NCBI RefSeq assembly: GCF_000972845.2
Contig: NC_040011.1
Location: forward strand, 24,904,379 to 24,968,378
Length of the DNA stretch: 64,000 bases
From: Larimichthys crocea
Taxonomy: Eukaryota; Chordata; Actinopteri; Sciaenidae
Direction of reading: 5' to 3'
A model generated the notes under the pieces. The model had not been told where the DNA came from and searched no databases. It worked only from the letters and a program-made list of their open reading frames with translations. Position numbers and translations under genes: made by a program. The stretch's first letter is position 1. Each line of letters starts with the position of its first letter. This document shows, piece after piece, positions 1 through 12,980 of this stretch.

Positions 1-76
1 GCACTTGAGCTTCCCGCCCAGCAGAGGGAGCAGTTGGACTCTTTTATCGACCAGCTGTACAAGGACATCGAGAAAG
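1..76 (+). CDS. smyd5: smyd5 exon a (partial, window edge)
   Basis: This exon reads in frame 1 as [20 protein letters not shown] followed by KDIEK, and ends in phase 1 at a GTCATA donor at 77. It is the helical segment just before the final SET strands. Its left end lies outside the window. Confidence 0.88.
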
Positions 77-1639
77 GTCATAGTTTTATCTCAGTCTTGC
101 AGAATTATTGGCAGTAAATTATTTATTGTCTCAACTGGGCAGATTTGCAGTGGTCATATTGTATGAGTGGGTGTTAATTATTGTCTGTGTTGTAATGTTG
201 ACCCAATGACATTGCCGTTGTTATGTAACCTGTGTTCAGACCTCAACAAAGGCTAGAAAAGTGCATGATTTGTCTGTTCTCTCCGTAGAAACGGGAGACT
301 TTCTAAACTGTGAGGGCTCTGGACTGTTTCTGCTTCAAAGCTCATGTAAGTGCAGATGATGTCCATGTTATGAACGCTGTCACTTCAGTTCAGACACTGT
401 TACTCTGGTTAAGAGGCCGTCTGATGACACCCCACCCCCTTTGACCCCTGCAGGTAACCACAGCTGCATACCCAACGCGGAGGCGTCCTTCCCCGACAAC
501 AACTTCTTGCTTCAGCTCAGTGCCCTTAGTGACATCAACCCAGGAGAGGTCAGCTGACACGTCTGGATTTGGAGTGATAAATTCTGGCCTGGGCTAGATG
601 GGACAGAATGTCCCTCTCTGGCTTTGTGTGCTCCCTTGTCAGACGGTATTAGAAGGCTGAGACTTTGAGGATTGGAGTGGGTTTGTCAAGCTGTCAGAAA
701 GATTGAGAAGCCTTGCGTCTGCGCGGCACAATAATGTCAAGGCAGCCGTGCTGCTTTCACAGCAAAGCTCTCCTTTGAATGCTGCATAAGACTGGAGCTC
801 TTTACGTAACATTTCACCAAGAGAAAGATAGAAGGACAGAGCCATTTGAAAAATACCAGCAGCATGTTTATGGGACTAAACTGTAATTGTTAAGGGTTAA
901 TAACATCAGCCAGACCAACTGTTTGTTTTCTTGGATTTTTTCAGGAGATCTGCATCAGTTACTTGGACTGCTGTCAACGGGACCGAAGCCGTCATAGCAG
1001 ACACAAAATTCTGAGGTAAACATCTGTGATCCCTCTGAGGAATTACTTGAAGGGTGGAGTTACGAATTCCATCTGGGATCAATAAAAAGCCATCCAGGCA
1101 GTAATGAGTGGTCTTGAAGCAGAGGTGTTCGGGGTCTGATGGCTGCTCCTGATTGATCACAGTGATGTCAATCCGTCTTTGAGCTAAACCCCAGAACTTC
1201 AGGGGACCAAGTTGCAAATCTGAGAAGTTTTGATTGCATCCTGTGATAATTGTCAGCCTTGCAAAGGTGCTGGTGGTGTGAACGTTCATAGGTGCCCCAT
1301 ATCACACCAGCTGAATGTATAATTGCAGCGGCATATATTAATTCTAGTATTAAAACAGTCATTCTTTAGTGTTTGGTGGCTCCTGAACAGTGCCTGATTT
1401 TCTGTACAGCTGTGTGCAATGCTTCTCATTAGTTCAGCTCTTGCCAGAGGTTCAGCAATGTGACTGAGTTGAACATTTTTCTTTCCAGGGAGAACTACCT
1501 GTTTGTTTGCTCGTGTCCAAAGTGCGTCTCCCAGATGGATGAGCTGGATGTGACATCAGAGGAAGAAGAGGAAGAAGAAGGCGAGGCAGAAGGTGAAACA
1601 GAGGGGGATGAGATGGAAGACGAGATGACAGATGTCTGA
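1..1639 (+). CDS. smyd5: SMYD5, SET and MYND domain protein lysine methyltransferase (3' part)
   Basis: Five exons (1-76, 289-345, 454-548, 945-1015, 1489-1639) join in frame into the C-terminal 149 residues; the gene starts left of the window. Seen: the AdoMet-binding NHSC motif of the SET domain followed by IPNA, then EEICISYLD with the catalytic-site tyrosine, a basic DRSRHSRHK stretch, a post-SET cysteine cluster (FVCSCPKC), and a long glutamate run ending in DEMTDV. The acidic tail and the DEMTDV end are distinctive of SMYD5 within the SMYD family. Known of the family: SMYD5 trimethylates lysine on histones (H4K20 and H3K36 have been reported) and on ribosomal protein RPL40. All four introns in view use GT-AG with consistent phases (1, 1, 0, 2). 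Nothing looks broken, so this is an intact gene cut by the window edge. Confidence 0.95.
289..345 (+). CDS. smyd5: smyd5 exon b
   Basis: The acceptor CTCCGTAG lies immediately before and a GTAAGT donor immediately after. The exon encodes [18 protein letters not shown], a SET-domain core segment close to vertebrate SMYD5. Its phase is 1 at both ends. Confidence 0.92.
454..548 (+). CDS. smyd5: smyd5 exon c (NHSC motif)
   Basis: The acceptor is CCCCTGCAG and the donor GTCAGC. The exon completes a split Cys codon and encodes [16 protein letters not shown] and onwards to INPGE. It contains the SET NHSC motif that binds AdoMet. It ends in phase 0. Confidence 0.93.
945..1015 (+). CDS. smyd5: smyd5 exon d (catalytic tyrosine motif)
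   Basis: The acceptor is TTTTTTCAG and the donor GTAAAC. The exon encodes [20 protein letters not shown] and KIL, including the conserved SET tyrosine in ISY. It ends in phase 2. Confidence 0.93.
1489..1639 (+). CDS. smyd5: smyd5 terminal exon (post-SET cysteines, acidic tail)
   Basis: The acceptor is CTTTCCAG. The exon completes an Arg codon, then encodes [12 protein letters not shown], a short linker and a Glu-rich tail ending DEMTDV, with TGA at 1637-1639. The acidic tail is encoded by impure GAA/GAG repeats at about 1557-1612. Confidence 0.94.
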
Positions 1640-1714
1640 TGAAAGACTTGCCCATATTGTTCTCAGCCGTTTCCATTCCTGCCACCACGCTAAGCAATCA
1701 TTGAAGCCCAGAAG

Positions 1715-1720
1715 AATAAA
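1715..1720 (+). terminator. smyd5: smyd5 polyadenylation signal (AATAAA)
   Basis: A canonical AATAAA sits 76 bases after the smyd5 stop codon, giving a very short 3' UTR. A second AATAAA at 2075-2080 is an alternative distal signal. I cannot tell from sequence alone which is used. Confidence 0.55.
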
Positions 1721-4700
1721 GACCAGTCCAAACGTGGAAAAATGTCTTATTAACGCATTTCACTCATTGTTTGTGCAGTTTTACAGATCTTTTAGAGGAG
1801 ATATGTGTGTGACGTGTGTCACTTAGGACAGTGATATGTCGTCTTTTGGTTATGCTTTACTTCAGCACACTGGTGTTTTTAACTAAAGCAAAGACTTTCA
1901 GGGTTTTTGATCATGTTCACATCCATATTGGGTGAACACTTAAAGATTGGTATACCTTCTTGCCCTTAGGTTGTGTATAAAAGGCCTGAAATGTGTATGT
2001 AGTTTGTCAAATATGGATATAAACATTGATTTAATTTTGTGGGCCACTCAGGGGCAATGCCACCAGTTTGAATTAATAAAAAGTAACTGCTGAGTAGTTG
2101 CTGCAGTGACATACAGCTGTCCGTTATAACTGTTATAGATGCAACAGAGCACACTTCTGACCACACCCATCAGTCAAAGGTGAAACAAGACTTTAAATTT
2201 CCTGAACACACCTGATGAAAGCTGTTAGAATAAATCAAACAAAATAGTGTTCGGGGCCCAAAAACCAAAACAATGAGCTGAAAGATGCTAAAAAAAACAA
2301 CAAAAAAACACAGATTTGAGACAGCAGAGGCTGGTGATTCTTCTATGATGGTTTGTCACAGTGAGCAAATCCTTTCATATATTGTTAATATCCAAATATT
2401 GATTAAGACTAGCTTTAAATTAAAATGAAAGCCACTTCAACCCCCACGGGTATTGTGTCATTTGATCCATGTCATCCAGTGTGCTGGAGTACAGAACCAA
2501 AACAAAACTCTCCTCTTACAAAGTGCACTGTGTCTGACCTCCAGATCTACCAAATGCAACTCAGTCATCATTTCTTGTACCTGGCGACACTGAAACAAGG
2601 CAAAGTGATTAAGCAAAGGTCAGCTGGTTCTCAGGTGTTTTTCTCTACTTATGAAGTGTCTTGGATAACAATGCATAATGTACCAAAGAGGCTTTTTATT
2701 TATATTTTGTTGTAATTACAGCCTTGTCATATGGGAGGCATCCAGCCAGTAAAATACAATTTGGTTTTCATACAATATGATCTATAGGTTAGGTTAAACC
2801 TTTCTTAATGTATTGCAGAGACCTTGAGTGGAAAATTGCTTTGTCAGTAACTCTGTGCCCTTTGTTGAGAACTGTATTTCAAACCACAGTTCCACATGAG
2901 TGAAAATGCTGCTGCTGCCCACACACAAATCAATATTACAACAATGACCGTAATCACAAATCCCAATATTTTTATTTACTACAGAAAGATTGGAAATATT
3001 GAATGAGTAATCCCAATTTTGTCAGTTGGCATTCAGTGTCGTGGCAAGGGGGAGACGATGGCTTTGTAAGTCACACACACGTACAGTATAATTTAAATAT
3101 AACAGCAGCAAACAGGAGCCTAGCATTTGTCATTTTTACTACTCTGGCATAAACCATTGAAATTGGATGTCGTTGAGTCATTTATCTGGTTTACACACCT
3201 CCTGCCTTTGCTACAGAAGATTGTACTGGTAAAATATTTGTTTAGTCATTGCATATTAACCACAAACCCTTATTCAAATTGTCTTCCTCAAGGGGATTTG
3301 GGTTTTCACTAATCATTGCTTTTTTATGGCTTACTCTCCAGACAGCCTTTTGCTTTAGGCACTTTTAACATGGTGCAATATAGAACTAGACATCTCATTT
3401 CAATTCATTAATTACCAAATGGATTAAAGGAGGTATTCTACTGCCAATGCCTGCCAGTCAATCACTGTTCACACTTACATTAAGTGCAGTCTAATTGGTG
3501 TTAGCAGGTACTGGCTAAGAATAAGTCTACAGCAATGGTGTCTTTGCAATAGGGCGAGGGTTTGCATAAACCTCTGCTTTTCCCCAGTGCCTCCAGGCGT
3601 CTATGGTTGACATTTCTCTATTAACCTTCTCAGTTTACTTTACTCCAGTCCCCAGTCATTTCTGCACTCGCATCACATGTTAATTCTCCCAGGATGCACA
3701 AAGCAAAAATGAAAAAAGAACACATTATGTCCATGAAAGGATGCACACCTGGGACCCAGCCATGGCAGGAGGCTGGACCTCTGGACGCATCCTCCAGTTG
3801 AAGTGCCCCCCACCATCGGCTGTCATCTGAAGACATGCCAGAATCGCTGCATGACCCCTGCTTACCACAGGGGTCGAGCTCGGGCAGGCATGCATATATC
3901 ACCACATCGCACAGCACGGATATTTCAAGTATGGAAGCGGAGAGGTCAAAGAGTCTGTCCTGAAAGAGGCAAGTCAGATAGATACTTGTTTGAGGGCTGA
4001 GAGGGCAGGAAGTGAAGTTTTGTGAAAAGAAAAAGCAAAGTGGGGGGAGGATTATGAAGAGAAGGAGTCTTTTATTCTGACAAGTACAAAAAACTTCATA
4101 TACATTTCAAAGACTACAACGATTTAAAAGTGGTATATTACTGTTTCCACATCATGCACAAGGGGAGTATTTTACACTATTTAAACTATTTTTCCCAATC
4201 TCTGTTAATGTTATGTGCAGGAGATGCTTCTACACATTTTGTTTGTTTTTTTTTTATCTGTCAACCTGAGCTCATACAGTTTTACTTTAAAATCTATACA
4301 GATACTCTTTTTTTTTTTAAATCAGGACCAGTTACATGTTATATGTGGAATAACTCAAATGATAATATCAGGCAAGCAAAATGTGACCACTGATGGGTAC
4401 AGATATACAATTTAGGGTTGCAACTAACTAATTTGAATGAATCTGTCTACTTTTGATTAATTGAGTTTATAAAGTCTCAGAGCGTGTGGGCCTCCCCTGA
4501 GGCAACGCTTGTAGGAAGGTGTTCCCTCCCTCCATCTTAGTTTACTCGCTTAGTTTTGCTTCATTTCTGGATCATAATTATGTTTTTTGATCCCATAGAC
4601 TCCCAACAAATTGAGCCAAGATAGCCTTCTTCTATATATTGCTTTTTGACATAACTTCAGACTACAGCAAATACAGAAAATAGTAATTTATTAATAATTT

Positions 4701-5923
4701 TTATTAGTAATTTATTCACTCTAAAGTGAGAAAAACAGTAAAATTCCCCAACTATTAAGTAAATAGTTGAGATAGTTATCTCTTTGACCAAATCAATTTA
4801 CTCGACTCTGCGATCTCTGTAAAACGAATAAAATAATCTGATATTTTTCCATTCAGTTAGACTCTTCCATAAATAATCCATAAATCGGTTTGTCAAAAAT
4901 ACCATAATATCCACAAGTGATGTTTTTGAAGACTAAAACTAAAAAACAGCATCTTCACATTACAGAAACCAGAGAGCAGTTACAGTTTTAGATTAATACT
5001 TAATGGATAAATCATTTCAGCTCTACATTTTTATTGACTGTGGTGGTAGAGATAACTGGCCAGGTAGTTTCACGCTAATACTAAATTTGAACTAGTTTGA
5101 GAAGTTCCAGCAACCTCCTGTTGATTTATCCACCAAGGTTAAAGGTGGACTGTTTTGTTATGACTACTAGTGCGAAAGTTGTCCAACTATTTCACATTGC
5201 AATGTCGAAGTGGGTAAACCATGAAGTGGTGGTTTTTTTTAGACCCAAGCAAACTGACTCAGAAACAGGCCGCATATGGAAACAATCTCCAAACTACATT
5301 AGCGCTGTTCAGATTGGTTACCACGATGAATACCATTGCTGCCTTGGAGGGCTACTCCACATCCAAAGTGATGAACGACTGCTTCATGCGAAATTAGCCA
5401 ACCTGAAGTAAGGTTATTGCACTTTTGCTCACCCTGCATAAAAATAAACACTAAAGAAAAATACGGTTTAAGAACACAAACATGGCTGCTGAGTGACCTG
5501 CTGGTTTTGATCAGTGTTTGAGATTTCTGTGGTTCACTTCTGCTGAAATCATTTCCTCAGTAGAAATCAAAACGGTACAAATTGTAAACAGTACATCTGC
5601 CATATAGTCATCAGGGCTACTTATGAAATACTGTGGGCTGCCCAATAACATCACATTCATCTTCAGGGAGAGGCGTTTAAGACCCCAGTGGTGTCATGTA
5701 AACCTAAGCCAGCGGAATGACACATGAAGAACTGTGAGAGTTGTGAATCATCCAAACAGAGGCTTTGGCACCAGGGATGTTACAACAGGATCGGAAATAA
5801 CACTAACACCATGTTTGTGACTGTGTGATGGAGGACTCTAGTGAAATATGCTAGTTTTGATACCTGAAGTGGTTTTGTGAACACATTCTTCCTTTAGTGT
5901 TAACATATTCTTGCTAGGAGGTT

Positions 5924-5928
<5 letters not shown>
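1721..5928. other. Intergenic DNA downstream of smyd5
   Basis: I see no gene. Short open frames here lack recognisable domains, splice partners or start context. The stretch is AT-rich. A slightly more GC-rich, complex patch at about 3640-3990 could be a regulatory or non-coding RNA segment, but nothing in it decides this. Confidence 0.6.
4416..5022 (+). repeat. Possible degenerate interspersed repeat
   Basis: The segment opens with GGGTTGCAACTAACTAATTT and closes with ATTTCAGCTCT. These resemble the ends of a common fish repeat full of ATTAATCGATTA-like words that begins GGCTGCAACTAACGATTA. The interior is too diverged to align by eye. Confidence 0.3.

Positions 5929-5957
<29 letters not shown>
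5929..5957. repeat. (AC)n microsatellite
   Basis: A pure AC tract of 29 bases, intergenic. Confidence 0.95.
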
Positions 5958-5959
<2 letters not shown>

Positions 5960-6189
5960 GATGAGAACAGAACAAAAAGATTTAACAGTGGCACGATTAG
6001 TTGAGACTGGCAGAGGAGAGAAGCAAGTCTTTTATGCAAACAGAAAGATGTGAGAAGCCTGATGGAGAGCTGAACCAACATTATTACTGACTCTGGAAAT
6101 ACCGAGCCGATTAGTGGAAGTTAGTCTGTGTGTCCTGTTTTGAAACTATTTCCAACCACAACTTGGGATTGACGTATTTTCAGCCAGAA

Positions 6190-7480
6190 GCTCTGGGGAT
6201 GGCAATATCTGTCAGTCAGACGGTCCACTAATTTGGTCCAGACTGAAATATCTCAACAATTATGGATTGGCATTCGGTACAGGCTTTCATTGTCCCCAGA
6301 GGATGAATCATACTTGGATGTCCTCTATTCTTTTTTTACAGAATATTGCAGAAATGGAATATAATATAGTACATAACTATGTTTTCATGAGTGTATAATA
6401 ACCTCAAAATAAGAATTGTTTTTGTGACCTTAGAATGAGCCTTTTACAACCCCGCTTCCCAAGCAGTTGGGATGTTGTGTAAAATTTTAATTTAGCCTGA
6501 AGGACATACCATCCAAAACTATTTAAAATGTGGGCTTGTCAGACCACAGCACACTTTTCCTCCTCCTATTATTCCATCTTAGATGGAGCCCGGAGAGGTC
6601 GGTGGTGTTTCTGGATGTTATTGGATTTCTCTTTGTATGATAGAGTCTTAACATCGCATAACTTGCATTTGTAGATGCAGCAACAAACTGTGTTTACAGA
6701 GAATGTTTTTTTCAAAATGTTCTTGAGCTAATGTAGTAATGTCCTTCATACAATCATGTTGGTTTTTAATGCAGTGCTGCCTGAGGGATCGAAGATCACC
6801 ACGTATTTAATGTTGGTTTTTGGCCTTGCCTCTTTCGTACAGAGATTTCTCTGAATCTTTTAATGATATTGTGATTTGCAGACAGTGAAATCCCTAAATT
6901 CATTGAAATTGTGCTTGTAAGAAACATTCCTTTCAAGGATACCCCTTTCATTCCCAATCATGATACTATCACCGTTTATAAACCTGTGTACCTGTGGAAA
7001 GTTCCAAACAGGTGTCTTTTAATCTTTACACAATTTTCCCAGTTGTCTGCTGATCCTGTCCCAACTTTTTGAAACATCTTGCAGACATCAGATTCAGAAT
7101 GACTGTATATTTTCAAAAAGCAATAGTTTATCAGTCTATATATATTAAATATCATGTTTTTGTATTATATGCAACTGAATAGGTTGAAAGGGGTTTACAA
7201 ATCTTTGTACTCTGTATTAACATTTTACACAGTGCCCCAACCTTTTTGGAAGCAGGGTTGTAGAGTCCTCCATGTTTCTACAGTAACCTAGGTGCTGTTC
7301 CACTGAGATGCCACTAAATCCTTCACACTTGTCTTTTACACTAGCACAAAGTTAACATTTGTGACTTCTAATAATACAAATTTAAATTCTGCAAAAAAAA
7401 AAGTCATTCTGACATGCCTACCATCCTCAACCGTACTTTGTCTTTCATGATAATTAATTATGCTGACGTTAGCATATGCC
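6190..7480 (+). repeat. Old teleost interspersed repeat (family B), split by a younger transposon
   Basis: The left arm (about 6190-6320) reads CAGTCAGACGGTCCACTAAT, then a GGTCCAGACTGAAATATCTC word and a CCCCAGAGGATGAATCATAC word. The right arm (about 7340-7475) has CACTAGCACAAAGTTAACATTTGTG and an AACCGTACTTTGT...TTAGCAT series. Both match parts of one abundant fish repeat I recognise, in the same order and orientation. The Tc1-like element at 6445-7262 lies between them. Two more pieces of the family occur in this window, at 44780-44985 and 61390-61525. Confidence 0.6.
6445..7262 (-). mobile_element. Tc1/mariner-like transposon, degenerate and internally deleted
   Basis: The ends are inverted repeats of about 40 bases: TACAACCCCGCTTCC at 6445 and GGAAGCAGGGTTGTA ending at 7262, each starting with TA as expected for TA-target insertion. 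The interior contains remains of a transposase on the minus strand. The complement of 6532-6552 reads VLWSDKP, the remains of the WSDE catalytic-aspartate motif of IS630/Tc1-type transposases; the Glu after the Asp is Lys here. Stops and gaps abound, and the element is shorter than autonomous relatives. It is a dead fossil copy of a family common in teleosts. Confidence 0.8.
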
Positions 7481-7637
7481 TCAAACACAGAAGATCAGTA
7501 CATGTACAAAAGAACATCAATGAATGTCACTGACTGAATCAGCAGCTTTTAGCAGGGAAGCTTCACTTACTGGTAGCATACTTCCGCATTTAAAAAATAT
7601 TTAAAGACTGCAAAAGCTACAGAAACAACCATAATCT

Positions 7638-7692
7638 GATAAATATATATAATAATATATATAATAATATAAATAATATATATATAAATAAT
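7638..7692. repeat. AT-rich low-complexity tract
   Basis: Mixed ATAT/ATAA repeats about 55 bases long. Confidence 0.85.
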
Positions 7693-10600
7693 AGGCTGTT
7701 GAGCAGTGATGCTGAACTGAAGTACATGCAAGGGATTCAAATCAGTAAGCTGTTGTGTGATTTCTACCTCTATAATCCTCACAGAGCCAGTAACATGCCT
7801 TTAGAATTTTTACACAAACAGAAGTGTGCAGAGATTGATGGACAGATGAGCAAACATCATTGTGGACTCTAAAAATACTGAGCTGATTAGTATTAAGGAT
7901 TTAAGTCTAAGTATTTTGTGTTTGAATTCTAATTCTATGTTTCTAAATTTCAAGCACAACTGAGGAGCTGAGGATGTATGGGTAGTTGTGATTTTGTCCT
8001 TTTCTTTCCCTCTCTCAGCAGTGTTTGGGACCTCTGGGACGTGTACATTTTAGTTCCTCAAACCTCCAAGTCGGAGACTTGGACAATTAAAATAGACCAT
8101 TGTGCTATATGTGAAAGAGGTCAACTGTGATCAACTGAGAATGCCCGTATGAATTCTTCCTCTAAGGTCAAGCCAGACATTCCCACTGAGACCAAACATG
8201 GTCTGACTCATGTAGTGCAAATGAGGCATTTGAAACACTTTGGCTATTCAGCTTTATCTCTCACTATCTCATATTCATATCTCTTACAGGACATTCAATA
8301 CATCCTTGCAGGATGAGGCTAATACTTTCTTTTGGCTGTGGCATTTCAAAGTCCGGGAGGCAAGAGAAACAACAGTATCCAATTATGTGCAGCTTATTCT
8401 TGCTAGTCAGAATCATAAGCATGTTAGCAAGATAGCTTTGCTTGATAAGACACTTTTCAATATGAAGAGCTGCTCTCGCATCCTGTGGGGAGCTGGTTGA
8501 TGGACTGTTCATCATGCAAAAGGTCACATTCATGAACCAATTACAACTGGATTCTTTTCACACAAATGAGACGAGACAATTCTGTTCCTCAGTCAGCTTT
8601 CATGAAACTGCAACAAGGAACTGGCTGACATGGACACGGCTGCATTCACAAGAAGTGGTCATAAATGATTACAAATAAAAGGAATATTCAGCAAAATACA
8701 AAAAAAGAGATGTTTCAATGTCAATTTTATGGAATCGGATAATGAATGTGCACATATTCATAAATATATTTTGTGATTTATATATAAATGGCTCTGCCCT
8801 CTAATGATTTGTAATGCACACACAAATATTTCTTGGTTTTAAATGTCATTGAAATATCATAACGAATATGGTTTATATATGTATACACAGTGTATATATA
8901 CGTTTATACGCTATAACTTTATACGACATAAATCACAACATACATTTGTGAATCCTTCCGTGCACATTTACTAATAGAGTCCCATCTGTTTCCATTTCAG
9001 CCCTCCTGACTGAAGTGTCTATTCAATTTGCAAATCAGCAACGTCAGCTCACAGATCCTCAAACTTTTAACATTGAATGTGTCACTGAGTATCCACGTTT
9101 CTGTTTTTAATTAGCATATATTAGTGTTGCGACAATTCATTTTTAGTCCATTTACTAATTGATAAATTGTCTAGTTTGAAAGTCGGTATTCTTTTGGCTT
9201 TTACATATTGATCACTACATTGGTCTCTGTTTTGTGGGCCCCATGAGAGTATAGGCCTCCCATCAGTCTCTGATGAAAATGCCTGTAGGTGGCAGGAGTT
9301 CTGTCAAGTGACCCTTTCAAGATTTATGGTCTCCATATTTGAAGTCAAAAGAAAATTATCCTTCATCTGTAAATTTCACTGCTCCGTCCCAAATGAAATG
9401 GTGTGTGTGTGAAGCTGAGCCCTCCCCTCCATGCCTCTCTCATTACCATATACCCTCAGGACACACTTTGACCAGCATGGTTGGGGGGGAGAAAGAAGAA
9501 GCCCATGCCTAATGCTTTGTGTAGTTATGTGAGTTCCTCACAATCTCCATTGATTACACATAAAAAGACCACATAGGAGGCTCAGTTTCACAAGGCCCCT
9601 TCATTATACGTTCAGGGTGAGATAACCCAGTGAGTATTTTCTTCATAATGAGTTGGACTTATGTTCACAATTATCCACGTGTTATTTCAGACTTAAAGGG
9701 ACAGTATGTAACTTCACATGTAACACTGATATTTAGCAGTTAGTAGTTTTGATTATGTGGCATGATTTTCATACTCAATATCTTTGTATCCACAACGGTG
9801 TTGTAGGTAGTGTCTTTGGAAACTTTTACGAGGGAAATAAACTATGAATCACGACTGAGCCACTTGTCCATACCAATACTACGTTTCATTCCCACCTGGA
9901 AAACAGCATCCACTGTGGATCAGGAATCCTCTAGCATCCATGAGATTAAAGACACACAGGTGATTATGGTGGAGATATTTTTTGATTTACAAAAGGAAAC
10001 TGAGTGGAAACCTGCTAAAAAAAAATCAGATCTCAATGTTACAATGTATATTTTAGGTTATTGATGACTAAATGATCTAAAATATGAAGTTCATGACTTT
10101 CCTTTCCATGTTTTGACGCACTGGGAATGATTTTAAGATGAAATATAGTGAAATATTTAACATGCACTCTGGGTACTTCTGGGCTCTAAGCTGTCTCCAT
10201 TTTTCAAATCATATCTAATATTTACCCATGTTTCTGGTCATGGAGCTTTTTCAGTAGGCAAAATCTGACATTATCTCTGTTGATCCACTTTGCTTGCTTG
10301 CTTCGATGGCTGCAGCACACATCAAATCTTTAAACCGCAACCCGGAGCGTCGACATGGACAGTGTGCGATATCACACAGGACAAAACACAAACAAAAGAA
10401 GAAACATACCGGTTGTAGTAATGTTGTTAAGAAGCTAGTATTTCTATTGAGCATGTTTCCTTAATATCTGATGGTGGTCAGTTTAAGATTTAATACAGTA
10501 AAAAATGTATATTGTTCCTTAAGCAATTGTTCGGTAAATACCTTTATCCACACAAAATTTGGTAAGTAAGGCCAACCTTTAGTTTATTATCAAATATTAT

Positions 10601-12464
10601 GGATAAATAAACAATTATCTGACTTTATTACACATTCTAAGCCTTGTGTTACAGACAGGACCTATTTTTATTGAAGAAAAAGATTTTGAGTCATCAATAT
10701 CAATATCATCAGGACATAGTCAACTTATTAAGCAGCGACTTGGCTGAGCATATTATCTAGTGCTGACTTCCTATTACATCTAATGTCTGTTTGCAAAATT
10801 AACAGATAAAATATTTTTAATGGGACCATTTACATAGCAGAAAACACAAGCACCCGTGTGCCACCACTCTCCAGAATTTCACAGATGACTTAGTATTTAG
10901 ATTCATACACAAAATCCTCTGCAGACCAGTCCAGCCCAGATGTTACATCAGGTGCTTCTGTTTCTATACTATGATGCAGTGAACGTCTTGTTCTCCAGAT
11001 GGAAGGGCCTCTGTAGGCCCCTGTTGTATGAAACCGAACCGTTACAGAAAGTTTCATGATTGAGCTTCGAGGTGCAAAATCCATCAGGACAGAAAGTTGG
11101 ATCTGTGCACAAGCTGGAAATGTGATTAAGGCCTAAACCTCTATGGTACCCAATACTTCACCGTAATTCTGCTGAGGGTCCTCAGGAGACATTTAGCATT
11201 TTGTTAACATAAACCTGTTTAGTGTGACATGGGATGAAGGCCCCTGAAGTGACAGATGTTTCTCTTTAATGTGATGGGAAGTAATTTTTTCTAAGAGGTG
11301 TGTGTGTCTGTTTGGGGAGGTACTTTGTGGGGTTGAGTGAGAGATGTTCAGCTTGCTTTGGGCTGTTTTAAATCCTTGGCTGATCCAGGTTTTCTCCTTT
11401 TCTCTGCAAGGTTTGCTTCTTGTTGATATTGAACACACCTTTCCCGTTTCAGAAAACACACAGAAAACAGCTCCATTCCTTCCTTTTTTTATCCTCCTTC
11501 AGCATGGCAGAATCTACCAGTTATGAAAACTGTGACTTGGGGTTATTTCACATACTTGGTAGTTAAGGGTCATCGTTGCCTCAAGCAAGGTGCTCTCAAA
11601 ATGAAATAGATTCACATACTAAATAAAAGAGGGAGAACTTTCTATCTTTACAAAAAAGAACTCTAATATGCACTCTGAAATTGGATTTAGGTTCATATGA
11701 GTAATTTCTGCTTAAACCTAATTACTTCTGGGATTTGCGAAAACACGTTTTAGCTATTAAACTGCCTTGAATGAAATTAGCCTTGCTCCATGTTTCAGAT
11801 GATGGTCCGTCTTCATCCGCTGACTGCAAGAAATGCATTACAGATTTTACAACACTGCAGTGTTTGTTCAATTGTAATGGGACAACTCAAAGCATTGTAG
11901 AGGAACAGAACAAAAACAATGGGCTCTCTCATGATGGCGCTCTATTTGTGCGGCGGGTTGAAGAGTCTTGAGACACCAGAGGGAAATCTACTAGACCTTC
12001 AAAGGGACAGCGCAGCTGGGAGTGTTGGCAGGCTGCTGGTTTTGACAGCTTGCATACCTTATAACACAATCCCAGTTAACAGACCAGCACACATAAAGAC
12101 AGCGTCACTGACTACTTTGGATGAGCAAGCAATGTATAGACCAACATAGTTACAGTGATTCCCAACTAGGGATACTTATACCCCAAAGTTTACCCTACAT
12201 TTGCCATAGAGTATGTGAGTAAGATCATAGAGTATTCATTTGTTAAAACTGAAATTGAGACTACATACAGTTGACTAAAAGTAATAGATAAATGGTCAAA
12301 AAAGTTGCATAAATAAAATAAATAATGAAACACTGCATGTCCCAGTGGAAGCTGTGGTTATTTAGAAGGTTGATCTTTGGGCATATAAGTGATTAGATCT
12401 GCCTCAGTGAACTGAACTCCTATAAGTAGCCAATCTCATGGTCAATTTCTCATGCTTCTCATTG
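7693..12464. other. Intergenic DNA
   Basis: I see no gene. At 9698 the word AAAGGGACAGTATGTAACTT resembles the end of a fish miniature transposon, but I could not find its partner end. The 8870-8930 stretch is TATA-rich. Open frames here (for example 8240-8500, 9810-10064 and 11193-11459) have no recognisable protein family. Confidence 0.6.
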
Positions 12465-12618
12465 ATGGTTGTTTGACTCTATTTGCCCTGCGATAAGCTA
12501 GCGGCTGATAAGCTGGTAACTTGTTCAGGGTATACCCCGCCACTCGCCCAATGTCAGCTAGATAGGCTCCAGCCCCATCGTGACCCTGGATAAGTGGTTA
12601 CACTTGATGGATGGTTCA
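12465..12618 (+). repeat. 3' part of a tRNA-derived SINE-like element
   Basis: The order TTGTTCAGGGTATACCCCGC, then CTCGCCCAATGTCAGCT, then TAGGCTCCAGCCCC, CGTGACCCTGGATAAG and a GATGGATGG tail is the signature 3' half of a very common acanthomorph element. The 5' half is missing or too diverged here. A longer copy is at 34520-34825. Confidence 0.7.
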
Positions 12619-12689
12619 GAATTAGGCAAATTACAGTCAATTTATTTAGAAGGGCACCTTAATAATATGGCAACTGCGCAGATGCATAG

Positions 12690-12960
12690 ATGTTAAAAAA
12701 AAATCGGACTCATTGCAGTTGTCATGAACAGAAAAATTTGCTATAGAGACCAAAACAGTTTTTTGTACCAGGCTGTAAACATGTTTATGTCTGCTGTGAA
12801 GATGGACATTTCATTATGGGTGTTTATTGAGGCTGACATGTTCTGTAGTGCTCGAGGAATTACAGTTTTTGGCACTTAATTTCCCAGCCACAGAGGTTGC
12901 CGCTTACTAATGAGGCATTTTGGGCTCCAGATCACTTACAGTCAAAATGGCTGTAAAGAT
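12690..12960 (+). repeat. Interspersed repeat (family A), plus orientation
   Basis: It contains TATAGAGACCAAAACAGTTT, then TTTGTACCAGGCTGTAAACA, a TTTATGTCTGCTGTGAAGAT word, GAGGAATTACAGTTTTTGGC and CAGAGGTTGCCGCTT. The same words occur reverse-complemented at 51090-51440. I recognise this as a widespread fish repeat but cannot name its class. The SINE at 12981 starts right after it. Confidence 0.65.
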
Positions 12961-12980
12961 AACATAAGATTTATTAATCT

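Noticed and set aside
5097..5411. 104-codon plus-strand open frame
   Set aside because: No domain, no splice or polyadenylation context that fits, and composition like the surrounding intergenic DNA.
9690..10380. Possible miniature transposon beginning AAAGGGACAGTATGTAACTT
   Set aside because: No matching inverted end was found in the next kilobase, so the boundaries cannot be supported.
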